Below, piece after piece: positions 44,801 through 59,800 of a stretch of 64,000 bases of DNA. Numbering within the stretch: position 1 is the stretch's first letter; each line of letters begins with the position of its first letter. Source of the stretch: Valencia hispanica (lineage: Eukaryota > Chordata > Actinopteri > Cyprinodontiformes > Valenciidae); the NCBI GenBank assembly GCA_963556495.2, contig OY747705.1, positions 23,425,501 through 23,489,500 on the forward strand, written 5' to 3'. A model generated the notes under the pieces. It had not been told where the DNA came from. It saw only the letters and a list, made by a program, of their open reading frames with translations, and made no database searches. The translations under genes and the position numbers were made by a program.

Positions 44801-47800
44801 ACATATATAAGTTGTCAGCTTGCTCTCCCAAAGACTTCCGACCCACTTGATATTCAGACACTGATGCTGAGATGGTTTCCGATCATTCTTGGTGACAAGC
44901 CATCAGATTTACATAGGTCAGTCTTTGTAAGTTACTCTTTACCTTACTGTCTAAACGAAATGTGATTATGTAATCTAAAATTATCAACAATATATTGTTT
45001 GCAGTCTGTGCTAAACCACATTAACACAGTTGCCCTTATACAAAAACATTAAATAATTCCAATGGATTAATACACATGATTAACTGTTTCAGTTCATGAA
45101 ATTGGCAGCCTCTGACCAGAATGATTTATCTCACTCATTGCATTGTATTTATATTCTGAAATCCTGACGGCTGTTTGTTGAGAAATTAATTATTCTATTT
45201 GTGTCTTTATATTGTTTATTAAGGACCCTGATGAAGAGGTTTGGATCGCCACTGAGATTGGAATCCTCCTGGTTGATTCAGAAAGTGCTGCATCATCATC
45301 TTCCCTACATCTCAGTCCAGCCTCTTTGAAGATCATCATTGAGGGACAAAATGTGATTGACAACCTTCAGGACTTGTCAAATTCTATGTGCATTTTTTGA
45401 ACTTGCACATGATCTCCATGTAAATGACCCAAGTCTATGACGCTCACATTTTAGTTTATCCAACAGGTTCTTCTCACCAGGGGTGGGCTGGGGTTGAAAT
45501 TCAGCCTGGGAATTTGGTTTGGAGAGGCCTTCTATCTGATTGCTTAAAGGAAGCAAGTGGAACCATGATTTTTAACAAAAATACTTCTGTGGGTAGTAAA
45601 ACAACATAAAAATGTTTGTATTCTACCAATAATATTAATACAATGTTTAAGGTAGAAATAGGCAAATAATATGTGTTATGTAATCATAACCATAGGTGGG
45701 TATCTAGTTACATTTACTTGAGTAGTTTTTTGGAGAAAAGTAGTATTACGAACTATCACTACTCTTTCTTGAGTAAAATTTTTGGATTCTCTACCTACTC
45801 CAAATAATTTCACCGAATCAAAACAAACATGTTTTAACTAAAAATGAACTAGACAAGGACACAAGCCTACAGTTTATGCTAAAGTGAGACCTTGTTTGTA
45901 CACAAGCTTTGTTGTTCTGTTGATATTTTCTAGATGAGCCATTTGAGTCACATTATACTTTTACTTTAGTGCTACTCTTACTTGAATACAATTTTGGTAC
46001 TCTACCCACCTCTGGTAGCAACATAAAAACATGCCGGGATATTTAAAAACTCTGTGGGATCGAGCGCAGCCAGAAAAACAGAGAGACTTTTCTGCGGGTG
46101 ATTTGGTGATTCAAGAATGGAGAAAACATTTGACCCCAGGGACTGTGGGACATATTTTCTTTTTGTACAGCAATCTCCAGAACAAATACATGGCAGTAGC
46201 TGGAAGTTAAATAGAAATAATTAATTGTAATGTTATATTCAGCATGTTAGAGAAAGATCAGTTGATAAATAATAACTTTCAAAAAAAAATAATCATCCAT
46301 CCATTATCTGTACCCGTCCATCCTATGCAGGGTTGCGGAAGGGGGGGGGGGGGGGCTGGTGCCTATCTCCAGGAGTCATGAGAGGAGAGGTGGGGTACAC
46401 CCTGGACAGATCGCCAGTCCATCACAGAGCAACACAGAGACACACAGGACAAACAACATGCATGCACGCACACACTCATACCTAATGGCAATTTAGAGAG
46501 ACCAATTCACCAAACAGTCATGTTTTTGGACTGTGGGAGGAAGCTGGAGAGAACCCACACATGCACAGGGAGAACATGCAAACTCCATGCAGAAAGTCCC
46601 CAGGACGGGATTCGAACGCGGGCCTTCTTGCTGCAAGGCAACAGTGCTACCAACTGTTATTTACAAAAATATAACCTTGGCTGGAAATCTTTTAGCCTAC
46701 ATGCAGAATATAACAGCAACTCCAAATAGTAATTAAGGATGTACAACATGAGTATGGTAGAGATAAGCGAAGGTGCACAGTGGCAGTACTGCTCAAAAAG
46801 ATCTTCAATACAGGAAGAGGCCTCTCTCAAGCACACAAACAGAGACACAGCAGGATCACGACAGTGGCTCGACCGCGGCTGCTTTTGGAGAACAAATGAC
46901 ATTACATTAACAAATGACGATAAGTAGTGATAGATACAATGTGTAATTGGGTTAAGCTGAAGAAAGTTATTTCAAACAATTTGGGGATGCATAGAAAGTT
47001 AGTAAAGAGAACTAATCATTTTTAGAAAACACGACTGATTGTCCATGTCAATTCAACTTAATCTATGCATGTTCAGCATGTGTAAAAACTAAAGTTGTTT
47101 AGAGGAACGGGTTTCCACAGAAATCTTTAGTAGACTCAGCTAGTCTGGGTTTACAGTGCCACATCGTGGGGGAAGGAATAAAAGAGTTACTATCACTAAA
47201 CATGTTAATAAAATGTATTCTTTTCAGTGTGTAAGATGCACAGTGTTTGACTTACGTCGACACCTAGTGGGGTCATCAGTTTGAACTTCATACCCTTCCT
47301 TGCAGGTGCAGTTAAACCCACCGGGGTGGTTCACACAGAGCTGCTCACAACCTCCATTTGTAAAGTCTCCGCACTCGTTCACGTCTAATGACGAAAGACA
47401 GATAGGGAGACATTTCAAAAGCCTGCGAATCCACTTCTATTAAATTCTTTTGAGATTAAACGACAAAACAAATTAGGATGCAAACATAGTGTATAAAACT
47501 TGGCTGCAGCAGAAGATTTGACATCAGGCATTTGAGTTTGAGCACTTCCCTTTTCCCAGTGGATGTAATTTCTTTCTGGAAGCACATTCAGTTCATACTG
47601 GCAAGTGCAAAAAGAATGAGAGTTTCATAGTGTCTGTAAAACGCGTCTAGATTTTTATGTTTTTAGCCGAAAGCCCACAGCAGCAAATGTTTAAAAAGAT
47701 TATATTTGGAGGAAGTTTTCAACAGATGGTGAAATCTGAGGAAATTCAGGATTGTAGCAATGTGATTAAAATAAAATCAACTAACAGACTTCCTTGCATA

Positions 47801-50800
47801 AATTTGCCTTAATAGAATATCCTCAAAACTTTACACGAGCAAAGTGTGAGGAGATCAGATCTCACCAACGCAGCTCTTGAGGTCATCTCCCAGCTTCCAA
47901 CCAGCTCGACAGCTACACTGGATGTCGCCCTCGGCTCTCAGGGAACATATCTGGCCGCAACCTCCATTTCGTAGCTTACAAGATGTAGCTTCTATTCATC
48001 TCAAGAAGAAAACAGCTTTAATTAACGTAATGCTACATTACTTATCTCAGAAAAATGTATATTTCTGAGAAAAGACAAGACACCAGTTTAAAATGAGTCA
48101 TGTAACTGAGCATTATAAAGTAGCTTCACAACAATAGTCAAGAGATTTCTACTTTTCTTAGACAAAGGGAGGAGGAGGCATTGTAATGGGGTTTTATTTT
48201 GTAGTGCAGCTTCACAACAGAGATAGTCATGAATCAGGTATTTTTTTGGAATGCAGGAAAATCATATCTCCACTAGATAGGAGCTAGGTCAGTATCTGAA
48301 TGTAATATCTTTTATTTTTATCTGTTAAATTTAAAAAAAGTGTCATAGTTTTAGGTTAGTTTTCAGCGACACAAGACAGCAGCAGTGGGACATTTTAGGT
48401 TTACGAGACAATTGTGTCAAGTTTGGCATCAATAGTAGATGCAATCAGGGTGTCAAAGAGCACACATGGATTGGTCATGCAGACTATTTGGTTAGGTTTA
48501 TCGGGAGAAACAGGGATACCTTTAAGAACAATAGTATTCATGCCCCATGTAGTTTAAGGTTTAAACTAATATTTCACTTTTACCAACATGTTTCTTCTAA
48601 TTTGAAGTATTTCAAGTTTTGAGTGCTAAAGATTAGGGTGAGGTAGGCTCCCAGCCTCAAACACTTAAAGTTAATAAGCAAAGATAAATAATTTTGAACA
48701 CTACTGTTACGTACATGCAGTCAAATAGTAGACTCTCATGGAAAACAACAGACCTGCAAGAATGCAGGGTCTACAGTCGTGGCCAAAAGTTTTGAGAATT
48801 ACACAAATATTGGAAATAGGAAAAGTTGCTGCTTAAGTTTTTATAATAGCAATTTGCATATACTCCAGAATGTTATGAACAGTGATCAGATGAATTGCAT
48901 AGTTCTTCTTTGCCATGAAAATTCCACTGCATTTCATTGCTGTCATTAAAGGACCTGCTGAGATCATTTCTGTAATCGTCTCGTTAACTCAGGTGAGAAT
49001 GTTGATGAGAACAAGGCTGGAGATCATTATGTCAGGCTGATTGGGTTAGAATAGCAGACTTGACAAAGGAGGGTGATGCTTGAAATCATTGTTCTTCCAT
49101 TGTTAACCATGGTGACCTGCAAAGAAACACGTGCAGCCATCATTGCGTTGCATAAAAATGGCTTCACAGGCAAGGATATTGTGGCTACTAAAATTGCACC
49201 TAAATTAACAATTTAAAGGATTATCAAGAACTTCAAGGAAAGAGGTTCAATTCTTGTTAAGAAGGCTTCAGGGCGTCCAAGAAAGTCCAGCAAGCGCCAG
49301 GATTGTCTCCTAAAGACGATTCAGCTGCGGGATCGGAGTGCCACCAGTGCAGAGCTTGCTCAGGAATGGTGTGAGTGCATCTGCACGCACAGTGGGGCGA
49401 AGACTTTTGGAAGATGGCCTGGTGTCAGAAGGGCAGCAAAGAAGCCACTTCTCTCCAAAAAAAACATCAGGGACAGATTGATCTTCTGCAGAAACTATGG
49501 TGAATGGACTGCTGAGGACTGGGGCAAAGTCATATTCTCCGATGAAGCCTCTTTCCGATTGTTTGGGGCATCTGGAAAAAGGCTTGTCCGAGAAGAAAAG
49601 GTGAGCCCTACCATCAGTCCTGTGTCATGCCAACAGTAAAGCATCCTGAGACCATTCATGTGTGGGGTTGCTTCTTATCCAAGGGAGTGGGCTCACTTAC
49701 AATTTTGCCCAAAAACACAGCCATGACTAAAGAATGGTACCAAAACACCCTCCAACAGCAACTTCTTCCAACAATCCAACAACAGTTTGGTGAAGAACAA
49801 TGCATTTTCCAGCACGATGGAGCACCGTGCCATAAGGCAAAAAGTGATAACTAAGAGGCTCGGGGACCAAAACGTTGACATTTTGGGTCCATGGCCTGGA
49901 AACTCCCCAGATCTTAATCCCATTGAGAACTTGTGGTCAGTCCTGAAGAGGCGGGTGGACAAACAAAAACCCACTAATTCTGACAAACTCCAAGAAGTGA
50001 TTATGAAAGAATCAAAACGTTTGGCCACAACTGTATATATATACAGTCAGAGAATATCACATGCCCTCAAAGGTCCTCTGTGATGTACTCACAGTTAATA
50101 TTTATGTATTTAATTTTTTCCAGGTTGTGCTAATAAATTCTCCTGCTAATGTGTTTAACTCCGATTCCAGTGCAGCTTTGAAAAACTGACTGATTGGAAT
50201 TGTGAAGTGCTTTAAACAACACTGTTTGATTTTTTAAAACAGTATTAATAAATATAGGTGGTGATATTGGGGCATTGGTTTGTAAGAATACTGGTATAAA
50301 TAATAAGATTGTTGCAGATCAATTGTCTGCATGCACTTTAATAAACAAAAAAGTTGATAGTATAACAGAGGCAGGACCAAATATTAATAACATGTTTACA
50401 AAGGCACGGTGAAGGGGCTCTTCAGTTCTGAAAAAAGCCAACCTGTTATTTCATAGAACCACAGAAGAACTGATTCTAGCACCAGCTCTGGTTCAGAACT
50501 GGAACCCGCTTAGGTGGAAAAAATGTGAGCGCTTTTAAATCTCTGGTCAGGGTTCAGGTCTGTTGGGTCTCTAAACTACTCCTCTAAGGTGAAGACTCCA
50601 GTAAACCTTGAAATTCTAAGAAACAACTTTTCTGGTAGAAATGCGTTGGTCTATTAACAAAGCAGATTTTTGAATCTCCATGCGCTTTGGAAGTCGGTGA
50701 AGTTGTGCCAGAAACATTTTGGATCTCTTAACTACTTCCTGATATATTTTAGACAATTGAGAAGGAAAAAACGTAAACATGATTTAGCAAGCACTTTAAG

Positions 50801-53800
50801 TCGATAAGGATCAGGGTAACTGCAAATAATTCCTTGTGAGTAACACTTTAAGATTTCAAATATGATTTCTGAATGTCCTCCATAACGTCTCAGTAGACAA
50901 TCTGGCAGGTCAATGTAGTTTACACACACAAAACTAATGTTAGTCAAATGTAAATGAACCCACTGCTGCAAGTGAGGTTGTCAGTGTCCAACAACAGAGG
51001 ACGCAGGCAGTGGCAGGTGAATCCCCCAGGAGAGTTGGTACAGGTGTGAGAGCACCCGCCATTCTGGAGTTTGCATTCGTCGATATCTGGGTGCATGCAA
51101 GCAAACAGAAGGGAAAATTTGTCAACATTAACTTTTCATGATTCAAATCTAGCTTTTTTTTACACCACCGAATGCTGGTTTCATTTTTTTTCCATCTGCT
51201 AATCTTTTAAAATGTGTCCCCATGACACCCATTTATGTCCAGGCATGCAAACATCCTGTCTGACAGACACACATGAAAACATAGATTACCTATTTATAGC
51301 TGTTTTTTTTTCTGTTATGCATGCTGGTAAATTGCTTAAGCTGAGCTGCTTTAAATGACTGAAAATGAGTGTGAAAACTGCTGTATTAAGTGAATGAGTG
51401 CCTGTGGGTGACTGACCTACGCAGGTGCGGCCATCAATGTGCAGCTGGTAGCCCGGTTTACAGGAGCACCAGAAAGAGCCTATAGTGTTGATGCAAATGT
51501 GCTCACAGGTCCCATTTGGAGCTGAACACTCATCCACATCTGGGGGGATCAGAGACATTTAGATAACTTCTTCGCCATAACATACAACATTCAAAAGCTC
51601 ATTTAGAGTTTTAACAAGCTTTGATCAAGTGAATAGTGTTTCTCAATGGCCTTTAAGATTGACGCAAAGGTTTGAGGACGCTTGATTTCTTTGCTGCTTT
51701 CTGCTTACATGTAATTTGAGGGAAAAAGCACTTTAATTTTTCCTCAAGATAAAGAAAATTAACCAACTACCACTGCAGAATTTGTGAAAATGTTGCTTTG
51801 TTGGCCAAAATGAAGTTAATTTTTGTCTGGATGTTACTGTCTGCAGAGAGAGGTTTGTTATTCTTCATATTTTATAAACAAAGACCAGAATATACATTTG
51901 GGGCTTTACTGTTAATATTCAGCGTTTAATGATAATGGCTTGCATTTATATAGCGCTTTTCAAGACTCTCAAAGTGCTTTACAACTCCATTATTCATTCA
52001 CTCTCACATTCACACACTGGTGGAAGCAAGCTATGATTATAGCCACAGCTGCCCTGGGGCAGACTGACAGAAGCGAGGCTGCCATATCGCGCCATCGGCC
52101 CTTCTGGCCAACAAGGTAGCAAGGTAGGTGAAGTGTCTTGCCCAAAGACACAACGACATGTAGCAGAATCGAACCCACAATTTCAGGGTTGCAGGCTGAC
52201 AACCACTGAGCTACAGCCGGCCTAGTTTACCATCTTTTCCAAAGAGACACATCACTGCACCTAACAAAACATTATTCACTGGCTATTAATTTACTTACAG
52301 GCTGAAGACGCCAAGTATGGAAATTAAAGAGTGTCAAGATTTGGAAGTAGCGTAGCGGAAAACAACACTGGATGTTAATTTACATTATTCATCACTCTTG
52401 GTGCTGAAATAAAATTAATGAAAAATGTTGCAAGCTGTTTAACACATGTTATCAGGCTTTTAACTTGACTAAGAAATGGCAAAAACATTAAGTGGATACT
52501 GACAAAAATGTTTTTAGTGTAGCATTGTTATAGTGTACAGACATAAAAAGAAACTAAACAGCTGAAAACCAAATTTCCACTAGTTCTTCTTGCACATGCT
52601 AGAAATAGTGCGGCACTACACCTACATTCTGCCGGAAGTTAGAAAAATTGAAGAATAGAATAGTATCGAATCATCTTTTATTGTCCCAAAGAGGGGAAAT
52701 TCAGCTGTAACAGCAGCAAAGTGACAAGTAACTGAAGCATTATGATTCCCACAAGAAAAATATGAACAGAATTAAGAATATATGTACAGTAAAAACAAAA
52801 TTACAAAACTAAAGTACTGTGCAGATAGGAAAAAAATGAAAATGCATACTTAGATTTTAGGAATGTGCAAGTGAGCAGGACAATTTAAAAATATTTACAG
52901 GATGCACACCTGTATTTGTGCATTATTAGACAACATATTATTTACAAGAAGTGAAAAAATAGAAACTTTGCAAACAGAGATATGCAAATCAAGTAGCAGA
53001 AATGGTATTTGAACTGAGAAAAATAGTGCAAATTACAGAAGAAATGTAAACCTTTATTTAGTTTGTTGGGAGCAGTGATAGTTATAGACTCTAATAGCTG
53101 CTGGGAGGAAGTACCTACGATAATGATCCTTCATGCACCTAAAATGCAAAAGTCTGACGGAGCTCTCTATCTCAACAACAGCTTCATACATGGGATGGGA
53201 GACACAAATAGCAGGGCTAACCTCCAATCCCCATAATCTTTGGACATCTTTAACAGCTATTTAAGGCTGACCAGTTCTTGTCATTATTTAGCCCCAAAAA
53301 ATATTTTAGTAAGTTGACTTTTTCAGTCTATCAATCTGATTTAGCCCAAAGACATTATAGGTCAGGCGGCATATCAGGGTAATACTTCTGCCACGGTGTG
53401 TCCTTTGAATGCACTGTGGTGAGGCAAGAATATTGTGCCATTCGTGCCGCCAAGCTTGATAGTAATATTACCGCAACGCCGGACTTGACCACTTATGAAT
53501 GACAAAAGGTTCCCTGATGCCCCCTCTGCTTTGCAGCAAAGTGCCGCCATTGTCTTTTGAAACAGGCTATTGAAATATCAGCAGATTTTTTTTTATGTGT
53601 ATGGCTTCCTCTTTTTGACCACAGTTTTACATGGTTTATGTGGCGGAAGAGGGTACTTCAGAAGTAAGACTAATGCTTTTTGGAATTGTTTAAAATCTGC
53701 TGTGGGATTTTTGCCAAGACCACATGGACTGATAATTGTTAGTGACTGTGGTTTTTTTATCTTCTTTTGCAACTCACAAGAAGAAATTTTTTTTATTTAT

Positions 53801-56800
53801 TCCGATTAACACCCTTTTTTATTCTTAACTTACATTACCTATGCAGTTATGTCCATCCTGGTCCAGCTGGTAGCCTGCAGCACACTGGCAGCTGTATGCT
53901 CCCAATACATTGGTGCAGTTGTGTTCACAGTAGCCATTGTCAAGAAGGCACTCATTAACATCTGTAAATAACGACAAATTTGAAGGAGCTTTATACTCAA
54001 CTGTGGTTAACAAATTTACAGCCATGTTTGTGGGAAGACATGCCCATAAATAACTCTTACCCACCAAAGCAAGAATGCCCATCTCCATTAAAGCCCTGGT
54101 AACACTGGCAGAAGTACGAACCGATGATGTTGCCACACCGAGCATTGGTGTCACACCTGTGACTGCCTGACGCACACTCGTTCTCATCTAGGAGGAGATT
54201 TTTTTTTTCTTTTGCAAAGCTGCATCTAAAACTCAGTTCATTTCTGTTCCATAACCATTCTGCCACCCGGGATAATTTTAATGGAAGGCATAACAGCAGG
54301 CATTAAAACCCGCGCACACAAGGAAGCTGACCCTGTCATTGGGAAACAGAGTTTTCCACAGAGAGACGTCAGCACTAATTGGTTACCTTCGCAGTGAGTG
54401 CCGTTTCCCTGGTAACCAGGTCGACAAATGCACTTGTAGCTCCCGAGCGTGTTCTCACAAACACCCTGACCATCGCACAACCTGGGACTCTCCATACATT
54501 CATCGACATCTGGGACAGAAACACAAAGTGACATTCAGTATTTTAATCATTTTAATTTTCAGCTAATATGTTTTCCTTATAAATACAAGTCACACTACTT
54601 GCGCTGAAACCCACAATACCCCAATCAGGGTTTTTATTAGGCAAAATTGGTTAGAAATTTGTCATCTTAGAAAAAGCAAGATAAGCTATTCCTGTTTTTA
54701 CTTAGTCTGTTATTATGAACATTTCTGTATTTTTGGTACCTTTGTATAATTATCTTGTCAATGTTCTTTGTTGCTTTAGCCATAGTTGTACAAACTTCAT
54801 GTTGTAGTAATATTACATTTGAGGTGCTGTTTAAGTAAATCAGAGGAAGTGGGTAGAAATCTACATAGAAACCAGCACTGGCATGGAGGCAATACTTTTC
54901 AGGTGTACCAAAAATCACTGGAATGTTTTCCAATGGTAGGTGCAAAACATTTTCGAAAATTCAGTCAAAGGTGTTTAATATCACAATATTTTACGAGCTT
55001 ACATTCACAAGCATTATTAAATCCGTTAATAATAAAACATTGACTTCCACTTTTTTAGACAGTCTAGTTAAACCATTTTAGGGATTTAAACAGATAATGT
55101 TGGAAAGTTTTAGAGTGTTTTTGCTGTGAGACACAAATTACACACAATCACAGCCCGCTATTGGCCTCTCTCACCATTTTAAAAATTTGAAAGAAAAGGA
55201 TCCTGCAGCTGCTGCTTAGAGATAGTCATCACATAGGATTAACAGTAATATAAACAGTTTCCTCTGAGTTGAAGTGCTTTTAATTATCAGATTGTAACTA
55301 CTATAAAATAATCACAAGTTTTAGCTGTAGCACACTGGTTTGTGATTACAGCTAGTATTTCTTGTTTTTTCTCTTCTTTCTTCTTGCTTTTAAGGCAAAT
55401 GAAAATGAAAGTGCATTTAAAGTTTGTTACATGTTACTGTTTAATTAACTCTAAATAAATCATAAACTGCAATCCCTGTCACAGATTGATTGGTTAAAGT
55501 TTAACTGATGAAAATCATGGCTATTTCACAACTGGAACTCCTTTCCTCTCTCTCCTGCAAGCAGTCTAGAGTTCCCATGGGCATTTTATCATTTTACGTT
55601 AGTGGACGTTATTCATGTAAAAAGCATGGTTTTGTACCTCACTGGAAAATGCACACAACTGACCCCTAACTATACTAACTTCATTGGTTCAGATCTAAAT
55701 ATCAGTCTGTTCCAGTGATACTTAATGAAAGGCTTACCAACACAGGCAGGGGCCTCGACTCTAAAGCCCGGCTGGCACTGGCACAGAAAGCTACCTGGAG
55801 TGTTCACACATATATTTCCCAGTTCCTGCCGACACTGCTCCTCAAAGCGGCACTCATCTACATCTACACAGGATGCAAATCAGCAGCTGTCAATGTCAGG
55901 GTGGAGGGCCAAGTTCAAGAGGGTTATTCATGTCATTCATGGTCATGCTATGCAGGACTTGTTCAACCTTTTATCTATCAAAGGCAGCAGTCGTATCACA
56001 TCCCAAAATGTACCTTACCTACACAGTCTTGTCCATTCAGAGCCCTTACATATCCTACTGGGCACGAACAGGTGAAAGAACCAAGGGTGTTTTTGCATTC
56101 AGCCCCTTCCTGACAGGCCTGCAAGCCCGTGACTGCAGCCAGAGCACATTCATCTATATCTATAAAAAAAAATCCAACGGAGATATTCTTTATAACCATG
56201 ACACACGAGCTCTATCTTTATTAAAGTATATATCTTTCTTTCTGCCACACATGCACATGCACACACACACACATTTATGGAGGTGGACGAACCCTGGCAC
56301 CCTCCAGAAACCATCAGGTAGCCACGGAGACAGGAACATGAGTATGAGCCGGGGGTATTAGTGCAGCTGGCATGGAGACCACATGGCCCTGGTCCTTCTC
56401 CTTCACACTCATCAACATCTGTTGAGTGGAGACAGATAAGGGGAATATACATAGTCAAATATGACACGATGCGAAGTGTTAAATGTATAATTTAATGGAA
56501 AATAGACTCTAACTGAGTCAGGTGGCAGGCAGATACAGCTGCTTCCTCAAAATTACCCCATGTCTCCAGAATTTGTACTTTTCCTTTCTGTAGCAGATTA
56601 TAATTTCTCTATTTGCATAAATTAATAGCATTTTCATCTGTCCCAGGAAGGAATTCTCATTTTATGATTTGATGGCAAGCTGTCTTGGTAAATTTATGGA
56701 CTATGCACAGGCTACCTACCCCTTTAAACTCTGGGATGGTTTCACAACATCTTTAGTGATTTCTCTAGATTTTCAGTACCAAAAACATCCCCTTAAATCA

Positions 56801-59800
56801 TCACTCCATGCTTGTAAGTCTGCCCGTGTCTCACCTTTACACTCAGCTGCTCCCTGCAGAGTGAAACCTACAGGGCAAGTACAGTTGTCACGGTTCTGCG
56901 ATGTTCCAGATGGACAGCCACAGCTAGTGCTGCCCTCCTGCACCACCTGGTTTCCTGGACATCGCGCAATAGTGGGGCTCGGCCAAGACGTAATCGTTGG
57001 AGCTGGTTATGCAGGAAAGAAAAATACATTTTGTCACGTTAAAACTACAAACTTAAAACAAAGCTAACGAGTTTTTAAGACTTTCAGCTATTGCTTTCAA
57101 ACTGGTTTCAGTGGTTCTTGAGCCAGAAACTTGAGCAGCTTCATATGGGACAACCCCCAGCAGCCCTCTTCTGGCCAGAAACTGCACTAAACGTAACGTA
57201 ATAGACACGCTTTTCTCACGAATTCAGTAGTGCCTCCCTTCCCACCAGGTGGGTTTTAGAAACATATCACTCACAAAAGCATTCCACCCAGCTGGTCCTG
57301 GGAGATCACAGAATCACAGGAGAATCAGAGAACCCTAAATTATGAGCTGAGGCAGTACCAGGCAGAGGAACATTGAAATATTTCAGAAAATAAAAGATCA
57401 ACTTTATTTTGAGTGTGCCTCCTTATTGACCCTGCAACATTATTGGCAAGGATCAATACTATATTAGCTGATAAATACTAATGTTTTTTATTTTATTTTC
57501 TGGTACATGACAGTAATCTGTACGAAAATGTGACGTTAGCAGACGAGTTTATGCTAACATCAGTCTCACCAAGACGCCTGCCCAACTCCACTGATTGTCC
57601 TGACATCACAGCTCTATTTCTCTTCTTTGGCCATTAATCCTTCTCCTGATCTCTCTCTGCTCTCTGGGACGCACATCAGGCTCATAGCTGTATGGTTGTG
57701 GTCTATCATATGTGTAATTGTAAATATTTAAAGTTTCTTCAGTGTCAGATCCAGCATTAAAATCCATTGTTTTCTATTGATGGAGCTGAAGGGTTTCGCC
57801 AACGTCACTTCCGGTCTGGCAGAGGTTACATTTTCTCACAAAAACAACTCCAAAAGTCTAAATAATTTATTTATGAGTAATTTGTATTTAGAACCAGTTC
57901 CTAATATATTTCTCTAAACAGTGGTTTAAGGTGGGGTTTAACCTACAATATGTTCTTTAAGTGTTGCTTTAAATGTATATTATTGGGATTTTATGTGGCA
58001 GACCAAAACAAACTATTACATAAGACATGGCAAGAAAATAGCAAATGGTTCCTGTGAAGGTTCCCCCAGCCATTTCTCAGTGTTTATTTAAATAGGTTTT
58101 CTTTCACTGCAGCAAGTTTATTTCTAATTTCACTTTTTCTGTAATATTGGTTAAAGATGTTCGCTAATATGGGAGCACACATTTGGTAAACAGGTTCTAT
58201 GTTTCCTTAGACTATTTACAGTCTATTTATTTTTGCTGTGATTTAAAGAACTGGATGCTGGGAGAGATTGTGTTTTATGATGCAACACCAGGAAGTGGAA
58301 TAATCCATCAGGCAGCTGGAAGCAGGGGACTTGACTCTGGAGAAGATAACAATGTCTCGAAATTCTAATGATTGGAAACATTTTTGTGTTAAAATATTTT
58401 TGCTTTAACATTTGTGTTGTAGTTATAATTTCTGGGCTTGAATTAATTTCCTAGATGTTGTTATTGTTTGTCCTAGTTTGCTTCCCCCCGTCCCGCCCTT
58501 GTTTCTTGTAGGCTAGCCTTAGAGTAAAAATTCCCATGGGTTCATTAATAGATGTCACTTTTTGTTATCCTTAATTAGGTTTGTCTTAGTTTACATTTAC
58601 TTCAGGGACTTTTTTTCTAGACTTTTGATCTATTTACTTTTCGGTGGATTTTTGTTAACTATTTTAAGAAAAAAATAAATGGAGAATATTTTTGTACCCT
58701 TCTCTTTGTGCCTTATTGCTTGGTCCCTAACAGATTTAAAAACTGTTCATAATTAAAAATCTGAGAAAGTTGTCTGTGTTTGTATTCAGAACTATTTACT
58801 TTGATACCTCTAAATGAAATCCAGTACAGCTAAATGCTTTTAGAAGTCATGTGATCAGTAAAAAGAGTCCACCTGTGGAGTTCATGTGAGTTTGCAAGGA
58901 CTTTTTTAAAGTAGGTCCACCTTTACAGCTATTCAGTTGATATTTTGTTTCTGTTTAAATAAAACCAACACAGATTGAAATGATAACTTAAAGATTAATC
59001 ATGCTGAATTATCTCTTGAATAACAAAATATTACTATTGATTTGCTAACTGAATGTATCTCAGCTTTGGAGAGAAGGATGGAGTTAAATACAGTTCAATC
59101 CTAAATCAAAATCAGACAAAAATACTTTGGAATGGAGCATAGATTTAACTTCCAACTAGATAATACTAAACATCCAGCCAAAACAAAAATGAAATGATTT
59201 AGACCAAAGCATGTTCATGTGTTAGAATGGCCTATTTAAAGTACAGAACCACATTCAATCAAAATTTTATGGCGAAACTTGAAAACTGCTCTACCTCTAT
59301 CTAATCTGAACGACCATGAGCTGCTTTGCAAAGAAGAATTGGCAACATTTTCCTTCTCTACATGTGCAAAACTGATAGAGACATGGACCAAAAATCTTAA
59401 ACTATGGTTCTAAAAAGCATTGATTCAGGGGTGCTAAAGCTAAATGAATGCCATACTCTCTTTATTTATTTATAAAAAAATTAAAAGCCATTTATCCCTT
59501 TTCTTGCAATTCAAAGTATTTTTGAATATTATCCCAAAAAAACATTGAGGTTTGCAGTTGTACCATAGCTAAATTTGAAGAAGTTCAATGTGTCTGAATT
59601 TCCTTTGGATAGTATAACAAAAACAAACTGAAGCACAAATCCACAGGACAAGGAAGGCTTAGAAAACCTACATGTGGTTGCTGTATGATTCTGCATCACC
59701 TCTGTGATATTTCTGATTGCATTCTCAATTTCCAGATTCTGAAACACAAGAAAGCACACAAAAAATAAAGGGTTTGTTTCTGCCATTAAGTATAAAAGAG

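Larger units (their letters stand above)
47256..56418 (-). other. Block of ten EGF modules, mostly calcium-binding (exons 4-13)
   Basis: Each exon is 123-141 bp, starts and ends in phase 1, and encodes six Cys. The opening words are DVDEC, DIDEC, DVDEC, DVDEC, DENEC, DVNEC, DVDEC, DIDEC, KATSC and DVNEC. The ninth (47866-47991) has lost the calcium-binding start. Most keep the CxNTxGSYxCxC core, which carries the Asn/Asp hydroxylation consensus. Identical phases mean that any exon can be skipped or duplicated without frameshift. Confidence 0.85.

Noticed and set aside
55715..56361. Long plus-strand frames opposite the EGF exons
   Set aside because: They are antisense shadows of exons 4-6 of the minus-strand EGF gene.
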